From Chloroflexota bacterium (GTDB lineage Bacteria; Chloroflexota; Anaerolineae; UBA4142): a stretch of 5,962 nucleotides of DNA. Numbering within the stretch: the stretch's first letter is position 1; every line of letters begins with the position of its first letter. Of this stretch, positions 1 to 4,506 are shown piece by piece. The stretch covers positions 1 through 5,962 of the forward strand of contig JAMCRS010000016.1 in NCBI GenBank assembly GCA_023380675.1. Reading direction: 5' to 3'. Under the pieces are notes generated by a model. That model ran no database searches, was not told where the DNA came from, and saw nothing but the letters and a program-made list of their open reading frames with translations. The position numbers were made by a program, and so were the translations under genes.

Positions 1-37
1 GCCCACGGGGAAGAGGGGACGGGGGTGATGGGGCTAG
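1..37. repeat. G-rich edge, possibly half of a dispersed hairpin repeat
   Basis: The + strand is runs of G with few interruptions (CGGGGAAGAGGGGACGGGGG and onward); the minus strand correspondingly reads as blocks of CCCC. This resembles one arm of the C-rich/G-rich intergenic hairpin repeats found in many high-GC bacteria, whose other arm would lie to the left, outside the window. The resemblance is from memory of the pattern type, not a match to a named family. The competing reading is protein-coding sequence, given as a separate entry. Nothing else is recognisable before base 89. Confidence 0.25.
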
Positions 38-117
38 ATTTCTCGACGGCACTGCCGCCCGAGACGCGCATTGTCGATCCGAACCAAACGGGGACGCGGA
101 GTGTCGCGGCTTTTTAG
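1..117 (+). CDS. possible 3' end of an upstream gene, unidentified
   Basis: Frame 1 is open from the window edge to a TAG at 115-117 (38 residues, ending TRSVAAF). Third codon positions are mostly G or C, as in the genes downstream. The peptide matches no family I recognise. The stop lies inside the loop of the 90-140 hairpin, so if the gene is real its last nine or so codons are encoded by the hairpin's left arm, as if the repeat had been acquired by the gene's end. Frame 3 is also open across this region, so openness alone is weak evidence. The stretch may be entirely non-coding. Confidence 0.2.
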   Translation, partial: AHGEEGTGVMGLDFSTALPPETRIVDPNQTGTRSVAAF

Positions 118-140
118 AAGCCGCAACACTCCGCGTCCCC
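90..140. repeat. near-perfect 23-bp inverted repeat (hairpin), possible terminator or dispersed palindrome
   Basis: Bases 90-112 pair with 118-140 around a 5-nt loop (113-117, TTTAG). Of 23 positions, 22 are Watson-Crick pairs; the only exception is C105 against A125. The outer arm is GGGGACGCGGAGTGT (90-104) with its exact complement at 126-140. The inner arm is GCGGCTT (106-112) with AAGCCGC (118-124). Read from the minus strand the odd pair becomes G-U, so an RNA made from that strand would be fully paired. No U-run follows on either side, so this is not a textbook intrinsic terminator. It sits about 30 bases before the putative promoter of the first gene, where it could insulate the operon from upstream transcription, or it may be a mobile palindromic repeat. 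Confidence 0.85.
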
Positions 141-143
141 ACG

Positions 144-173
144 TTGCCCATTTTCCTCATTCTGTGCTATAAA
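144..173 (+). promoter_or_regulatory. putative sigma-70-type promoter for the SDR gene
   Basis: TATAAA at 168-173 is preceded by TG-C at 165-167, forming an extended -10 element. A partial -35 box, TTGCCC (144-149), lies 18 nt upstream. Transcription would begin near 180, giving a leader of about 29 nt before the ATG at 209. The AT-rich motif stands out in otherwise GC-rich DNA. The prediction rests on motif matching only. Confidence 0.45.
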
Positions 174-185
174 TGGTATATACCA
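174..185. promoter_or_regulatory. 12-bp palindrome TGGTATATACCA, candidate GntR/FadR-family operator
   Basis: TGGTATATACCA is a perfect palindrome directly after the -10 box and over the expected transcription start. After one mismatched pair (173/186), bases 171-172 and 187-188 also pair. TGGT-Nx-ACCA half-sites are typical of FadR-subfamily GntR repressors (FadR, PdhR, LldR, VanR types), which often control catabolic operons. Position and symmetry fit a repressor site that would block initiation. No regulator gene is visible in the window. Confidence 0.45.
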
Positions 186-193
186 ATTGCTGC

Positions 194-200
194 AAAGGAG
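194..200 (+). promoter_or_regulatory. ribosome binding site that fixes the SDR start
   Basis: AAAGGAG lies 8 nt before the ATG at 209. A longer in-frame reading from the ATG at 173 would add 12 residues, but that ATG overlaps the putative -10 box and has no Shine-Dalgarno sequence, so 209 is preferred. Confidence 0.85.
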
Positions 201-208
201 ACGGGACG

Positions 209-982
209 ATGAGACTCACCGGCAAGGTTGCCCTCATAACGGGCGCTGGGAGCGGCATTGGACGTGAGACGAGTTTGCTCTTCGCCGCCGAAGAGGCGAA
301 GGTGGTCGCCGTCGACGTGAACGACGCGGCCGGCGAAGAGACTGTGGCAATGATCAAAAGACAAGGCGGCGACGCGGTCTACGTGCATGCCGACGTGTCC
401 AAGGCCGCCGACTGCGAGAACATGGTGGCCGCGGCCGAAAAATCCTTCGGCAAGCTGAACGTCTTGTTCAACAACGCCGGCATCATGCACAGCGACGACG
501 ACAACGCGGTGACGACCTCTGAAACGGTCTGGGACTTGACGATGAGCATCAACCTGAAAGGCGTGTTTCTCGGCTGCAAGTACGGCATTCCGGCAATCAA
601 GCGCGCCGGCGGCGGCTCGATCATCAACACGGCGTCCTTCGTCGCCATCCTCGGCGCTGCCACGCCGCAGATCGCCTACACCGCCAGCAAGGGCGGCGTC
701 CTCGCGATGACGCGCGAGCTCGCCGTCGTCCACGCACGCGAGAACGTTCGCGTCAACGCCCTCTGCCCCGGCCCCCTGCGCACGGAGCTGCTAATGAAAT
801 TCCTTAACACCGAAGAGAAAAAGCAGCGGCGCCTCGTCCACGTTCCCATGGGGCGCTTTGGGGAAGCCAAGGAAATGGCGCAGGCCGCCCTCTATCTCGC
901 CTCGGACGAATCGTCCTACGTGACCGGCACAGAGTTCATGGTCGACGGCGGGATCACGGCCGCCTACGTTACGCCCCAGTAA
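209..982 (+). CDS. short-chain dehydrogenase/reductase (SDR), NAD-dependent classical type
   Basis: This is a cytoplasmic NAD(H)-dependent oxidoreductase that interconverts an alcohol and a ketone or aldehyde; the substrate cannot be read from sequence. The protein is 257 residues, the normal size for classical SDRs. Seen directly: the cofactor glycine motif TGAGSGIG (11-18); an acidic residue, D36, after the second strand, which favours NAD over NADP; NNAG (88-91); and the complete catalytic set N115, S143, Y157, K161 (YTASK). The PG motif is at 187-188 and the C-terminal VDGG at 245-248. It is the first gene of the group, with its own candidate promoter and palindromic operator, and is separated from the aldehyde dehydrogenase by 148 nt. 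By family it could oxidise an alcohol to the substrate of the neighbouring ALDH, but this is inference. FabG-like or sugar/steroid dehydrogenase activities are not excluded. The family call is firm; the substrate is unknown. Confidence 0.95.
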   Translation: MRLTGKVALITGAGSGIGRETSLLFAAEEAKVVAVDVNDAAGEETVAMIKRQGGDAVYVHADVSKAADCENMVAAAEKSFGKLNVLFNNAGIMHSDDDNAVTTSETVWDLTMSINLKGVFLGCKYGIPAIKRAGGGSIINTASFVAILGAATPQIAYTASKGGVLAMTRELAVVHARENVRVNALCPGPLRTELLMKFLNTEEKKQRRLVHVPMGRFGEAKEMAQAALYLASDESSYVTGTEFMVDGGITAAYVTPQ

Positions 983-1035
983 GAATTGGCAAAAAGACCG
1001 AAGGCCAAGGTTGCAAGTCGCCGTTAGGGTGAGTG

Positions 1036-1070
1036 TTGACACGGTGACTCTCAACCGCATCTGCTATACC
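1036..1070 (+). promoter_or_regulatory. possible promoter before the aldehyde dehydrogenase
   Basis: The 148-nt gap 983-1130 holds a perfect -35 hexamer TTGACA (1036-1041) and an extended -10-like TGCTATACC (1062-1070). They are 23 nt apart, too far for an ideal pairing, so at best one is used with an unseen partner. Two short inverted repeats overlap here: GAGT (1031-1034) with ACTC (1047-1050), and GTTGA (1035-1039) with TCAAC (1051-1055). The AGGAG Shine-Dalgarno at 1120-1124 precedes the ALDH start by 6 nt. No terminator is visible in the gap, so read-through from the SDR gene is also possible. Confidence 0.3.
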
Positions 1071-1130
1071 CGTGCAGTGTGACCGGGGCTCTGCGCTGCG
1101 CCTTCTGCCTTTCGGAAACAGGAGACTCGG

Positions 1131-2589
1131 ATGTCTGACAATATTCCATTCGAAGGCTTGCTGATCGACGGCAAGCGCGTCGCGGGCTCGGAAGGCAAGA
1201 CGACGGATGTCTACAACCCCGCGAACGGACAGGTGATCGTACGCGTCGCGCAGGCGTCGCGCGAGGACGCCGATCGCGCCGTGCGTGTGGCGCACCAGCG
1301 CTTTGCCGACGGCCCGTGGCGCAAGATGAATTCGCGCGACCGCAGCCGCTTGCTCCAACGCATTTCGGATCTGATGCGGGAGAATCTGCCCCGCTTCCGG
1401 CAGCTCGAGTGTCAGAACGGAGGCAAGCCGATTTCCGCCACCAGTTGGGAGCTCGAAAGCGTCGCCAACACCTTCGAGTATTACGCCGGCGCGGTCAACA
1501 AATTCCACGGTCAAACGATCCCTGTGGCGAAGGACGGCCACGCGTTCACATTCCACGAGCCGCTCGGCGTCTGCGTCCTCATCACGCCGTGGAATTTCCC
1601 GCTCATGATCGCCGCCTGGAAGATCGCGCCCGCGCTGGCGATGGGCAACACCGTCGTTCACAAGCCGGCCAGCGTGACTCCTCTGACCGCGCTCGCTTTC
1701 GGCGAGCTCGCGCTCGAGGCCGGGCTGCCCGAAGGCGTCTTGAACGTCCTTCCCGGCCCCGGCAGCCTCGCCGGCCCCGCGCTTGTCACCCACCCACTCG
1801 CCCGCAAGATCTCTATCACCGGCTCGACCGAGGTCGGCGCGAGCGTGATGAAGCTCGCATCCGACGGCATCAAGCGAGTTTCCGCTCGAGCTCGGCGGCA
1901 AGTCCGCAAACGTCATCTTTGCCGACGCCAACCTGGATACGTGCGTCGAGTCCTCGGTCTGGTCGGTCTACGACAACGCCGGGCAGGACTGCTGCTCGCG
2001 CTCCCGCTTTCTGATCCAGCGTCCGATCTTCGACGAATTCGTCGATCGCTTCGTCAAGCGCGTCAAGACGATCAAGGTGGGCGACACTGCCGACGAGCAG
2101 ACCGAGATGGGACCGCTCATCACGCCGCAGCACCGCGAGACGGTCCGCAAATACGTCGAGATCGGCGAATCCGAGGGCGCGCGGCGTCTGATCGGCGGTG
2201 ATATTCCCAAGCAGGGCCCGCTCGCTCAGGGCAGCTATTTGATGCCGGCGGTCTTTGTCGACGTCAACCCAAAGATGCGTATCATGCAGGAAGAGATATT
2301 TGGACCCGTCGTAGCGATGATGCCGTTCGACACCGAGGAAGAAGCCGTCCGCATCGCGAACGACTGCAACTATGGATTGTCCGGCTCGCTCTGGACTCGC
2401 GACGTCGGTCGCGCCCTCCGCGTCGTCCGCGCGCTCGAGACCGGTATGGTGTCGGTCAACAGCAGCAGCAGCGTCCATATCGAGGCGCCGTTCGGCGGCG
2501 TCAAGCAGAGCGGCGTCGGGCGTGAGCAGGGCATGACGGCTCTCGAGCATTACAGCGAACTAAAGAGCGTTTTTATCGCGAACGATTAA
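1131..2589 (+). pseudogene. aldehyde dehydrogenase (ALDH superfamily), interrupted by a single-base frameshift
   Basis: An intact version would oxidise an aldehyde to its acid with NAD(P)+ in the cytoplasm. The reading frame from ATG 1131 (AGGAG upstream) is ALDH-like for 251 codons to TCC at 1881-1883. It then loses homology and stops at 2201. ALDH sequence resumes in the next frame at CTC 1885 and continues to TAA 2587-2589. Removing one base from 1881-1884 gives a 485-residue protein, normal for the family. In that joined protein: TPWNFP with the oxyanion asparagine N155, K178 in HKPA, GSTEVG (231-236) for NAD, the general base E253 in LELGGK, the nucleophile C287 in GQDCC, and EIFGP (388-392). 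The lesion falls one codon before E253, so the unshifted product lacks E253 and C287. No second lesion is seen, which argues for a recent mutation or a sequencing/assembly error. Relatives include betaine-aldehyde, aminoaldehyde and other broad-range dehydrogenases; the substrate is unassigned. Confidence 0.92.
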
Positions 2590-2600
2590 GCCTCGAACCG

Positions 2601-2638
2601 GCGAGCGACGCGCCGCACGTGCACTGCGCGCCGCTCGC
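2601..2638. repeat. 13-bp inverted repeat between the ALDH and the amidotransferase gene
   Basis: Bases 2601-2613 pair with 2626-2638, with one A-C mismatch (2608/2631) and a 12-nt loop containing the palindrome GCACGTGC (2615-2622). It lies 11 nt after the ALDH stop and ends 32 nt before the next ATG. There is no U-run after it (GATATCAATT follows), so it is more likely an mRNA-processing or stability hairpin, or a weak attenuator, than an efficient terminator. Confidence 0.5.
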
Positions 2639-2670
2639 TCGATATCAATTCAATTCTGGAGGAAACAAAT

Positions 2671-3537
2671 ATGACTGTCGACGCACCGCTTGCCATTTGC
2701 GTCATCAACGGCTACCCGGCCGCAAACCGCCAGGTCTTGGCCGACGCCGGGATGAAGCAGGCTCACGAAATGTATGTCGATTTCCTCAAGACGTACACGC
2801 CCAAAGCCAAGCTGGATACGCTTTACATTGCCGACCCTGAGACGGCTCTTCCTAGCGGCGCCAACCTTTCGTCGTACGACGCTTACATCTGGACGGGGTC
2901 GAACCTGACCATCTTTCATCACGACGATGCGCGCGTCACCCGGCAGATCGAGTTCTGCAAAGCCATCTACGACGTCGGCAAGCCGCAGTACGGAAGCTGC
3001 TGGGGCGTGCAGATGGCGGCCGTTGCCGCCGGCGGTGAGGTCCAAAAAAACCCCAAAGGACGCGAGTGGGCCTTTGCGCGCGATATCCATCTGACCGACG
3101 CGGGGTCCAAGCACCCGCTTTATCGCGGCAAGCCGAAGCAGTTCGACGGATTCATCATGCATCTGGATGTCGTGACCCGGATTCCTGAGGGGGGCACCCT
3201 CCTCGCCTCGAACGCGCATTCGAACGTCCAATCGCTCGAGGTCAAGCACGGCAAAGGCACTTTCTGGGCGACCCAGTATCACCCGGAATACAACCTATAC
3301 GAGATGGCGCGGTTGCTCATCGCGCGCAAACAGCCGCTGACCGACGAAGGTTTTTTTCACTCCACCGACGAAGTCGACAAGCTGGCGGAGAACATGATCG
3401 AGCTCTACAAGCGTCCGGATTCCAAGCCGCTGCGCGACTTGCTCAAGATCGGCGATGATATTCTCACCACCCAGATTCGCCAGCAAGAGCTGCGCAACTG
3501 GGTCGATTATCTCGTGCTCCCTTCCATGTCCAATTGA
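2671..3537 (+). CDS. stand-alone class I glutamine amidotransferase (GMP-synthase-like GATase domain)
   Basis: Enzymes of this fold hydrolyse glutamine or a gamma-glutamyl amide through a Cys-His-Glu triad. The protein has 288 residues. It shows the nucleophile elbow GSCWGVQ with C110, HPE with H204 and E206, and an HLD motif (164-166) of the kind seen in GuaA-like domains. The N-terminal strand (AICVINGYP, 8-16) and WTGS (74-77) fit the fold. About 80 residues follow the triad, longer than a minimal GATase domain and ending NWVDYLVLP. No synthetase domain is fused or adjacent, so it may act as a hydrolase (as PuuD does in polyamine catabolism, in a different GATase subgroup) or pair with an unseen partner. 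The start is fixed by TGGAGGA (2657-2663), 7 nt before the ATG. It is followed after 6 nt by the kinase gene, which suggests linked function. An A7 and a T7 run lie inside the gene, both in frame. The family call is firm; the substrate is unknown. Confidence 0.92.
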   Translation: MTVDAPLAICVINGYPAANRQVLADAGMKQAHEMYVDFLKTYTPKAKLDTLYIADPETALPSGANLSSYDAYIWTGSNLTIFHHDDARVTRQIEFCKAIYDVGKPQYGSCWGVQMAAVAAGGEVQKNPKGREWAFARDIHLTDAGSKHPLYRGKPKQFDGFIMHLDVVTRIPEGGTLLASNAHSNVQSLEVKHGKGTFWATQYHPEYNLYEMARLLIARKQPLTDEGFFHSTDEVDKLAENMIELYKRPDSKPLRDLLKIGDDILTTQIRQQELRNWVDYLVLPSMSN

Positions 3538-3543
3538 CGATTC

Positions 3544-4440
3544 ATGCCCCTGACTCTCGAACAGGCCATCGCCCGTGTTCCCCAATGGCGCGGCGCGCGC
3601 GACCTGACGACCACTTCGCTCGGCGGCGGAATCACCAACAAGAACTATCGCGTCGACGTCGGCGGTGAGTCGTTCGTCCTGCGCATCGGCGGCGAGAATA
3701 CCGAGCTCCTCGGCATCGACCGCGCGCACGAGCGTGCTGCCAGCGAGACCGCGGCTCGCCTTGGCATCGGCCCCGAGGTCGTCTACTTCGTCGAGCCCGA
3801 AGGGTATCTGGTCACGCGTTTCATAACGGGCCGTCCTCTTCCGCGCGAAGAGATGCGTCAATCGGAGAATGTGCAGCGCGTTGCCGCGGCGCTCAAGCGT
3901 TTCCACGCTGTCCCCAACATTCCCGGCGCGTTCTCGCCGTTCCGCACCGTCGAGGACTATGTCGCGACCGCGCGCCGCTACAACGTTGCGTTTCCCGCCG
4001 ATTTCGATTGGCTGCAGGAGCGTGTTCGGGCGATCGAGGTTGCGTTCCAGCGCGACCCATTCACGCCGCGACCGTGCCACAATGACCTGCTGAACGAGAA
4101 CTTTATCGACGACGGCGCCATCCGCATCCTCGATTGGGAATACGCCGGCATGGGCGACGTCGCGTTCGACCTGGCCAATTTCGCTGTTCATCACGAGTTC
4201 GGCGACGACCAGGACCGGCTTTTGCTGGAATCCTACTACGGCCCGACCGCGGAGTCGCGCTACGCGCGGCACAAGCTGAGCAAGATCGTATCCGACTGCC
4301 GCGAGGCCATGTGGGCCTTGGTTCAGATCGGCATCTCCAAGCTCGACTTTGATTTTCGCGCCTACGCCGACAAGCATTTCTCTCGCATGGCGCAGATGCT
4401 TCGCGACGAAAACGTCGCGAAATGGCTGGCCCGGTACTGA
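3544..4440 (+). CDS. choline/ethanolamine-kinase-like phosphotransferase (APH/LicA fold)
   Basis: This is a small-molecule kinase of the protein-kinase-like fold that would transfer phosphate from ATP to a hydroxyl group, probably of an amino alcohol. The protein has 298 residues, typical of bacterial LicA-like kinases. It shows an N-terminal ATP-loop region GGGITNKNY (27-35); the segment LRIGGENTELLGIDRAHE (46-63), which follows the choline-kinase LR-x-x-G-x-x-T...DR-x-x-E pattern; the catalytic loop HNDLLNEN with H179, D181 and N186; and the metal-binding ILDWEY with D197, followed by GDVAFDLANF (204-213). The ATG lies 6 nt after the amidotransferase stop and has no clear Shine-Dalgarno, so translation is probably coupled to the upstream gene. 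The choline versus ethanolamine versus thiamine or another amine alcohol assignment is inference. An aminoglycoside phosphotransferase role looks less likely given the choline-kinase features and the neighbours. Confidence 0.9.
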   Translation: MPLTLEQAIARVPQWRGARDLTTTSLGGGITNKNYRVDVGGESFVLRIGGENTELLGIDRAHERAASETAARLGIGPEVVYFVEPEGYLVTRFITGRPLPREEMRQSENVQRVAAALKRFHAVPNIPGAFSPFRTVEDYVATARRYNVAFPADFDWLQERVRAIEVAFQRDPFTPRPCHNDLLNENFIDDGAIRILDWEYAGMGDVAFDLANFAVHHEFGDDQDRLLLESYYGPTAESRYARHKLSKIVSDCREAMWALVQIGISKLDFDFRAYADKHFSRMAQMLRDENVAKWLARY

Positions 4441-4460
4441 AAACGCGGCTGTCCGTCACC

Positions 4461-4469
4461 TGCTAATAT
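4461..4469 (+). promoter_or_regulatory. weak candidate extended -10 before the flavoprotein gene
   Basis: TGCTAATAT in the 66-nt gap 4441-4506 resembles TG-N-TATAAT, and the AT-rich patch stands out. There is no matching -35 box at the right distance. TGCTA (4461-4465) also pairs with TAGCA (4486-4490). The gap is short enough for simple operon read-through, so an internal promoter is only a possibility. Confidence 0.2.
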
Positions 4470-4506
4470 TGTGTTATCGCCTTTGTAGCACCAAGGAGTA
4501 TCCCAG

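Noticed and set aside
1..71. Minus-strand reading frame from ATG at 71 running off the left edge
   Set aside because: The peptide is short and Pro/Ser-rich, has no Shine-Dalgarno, and is explained by the C-rich repeat-like sequence at the edge.
173..208. Longer SDR start at ATG 173
   Set aside because: It has no Shine-Dalgarno, overlaps the putative -10 box, and adds residues outside the normal SDR N-terminus.
969..1931. 320-residue open frame on the minus strand over the SDR/ALDH gap and first half of the ALDH
   Set aside because: It has low-complexity Arg/Ala-rich composition and no domain, and it overlaps strongly supported ALDH sequence.
2077..2589. Separate 170-residue gene starting at GTG 2077
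   Set aside because: The GTG is an internal valine of the ALDH (KTIKVGD). The same frame is ALDH-like back to 1885, so this is the second half of one frameshifted gene.
3351..3357. T7 run in the amidotransferase gene as a possible frameshift or terminator
   Set aside because: The gene stays in frame through it (GGT TTT TTT CAC), and no hairpin precedes it.
3295..4377. 360-residue open frame on the minus strand opposite the kinase and the end of the amidotransferase gene
   Set aside because: It spans two real + strand genes and has no family motif; it is a GC-driven shadow.
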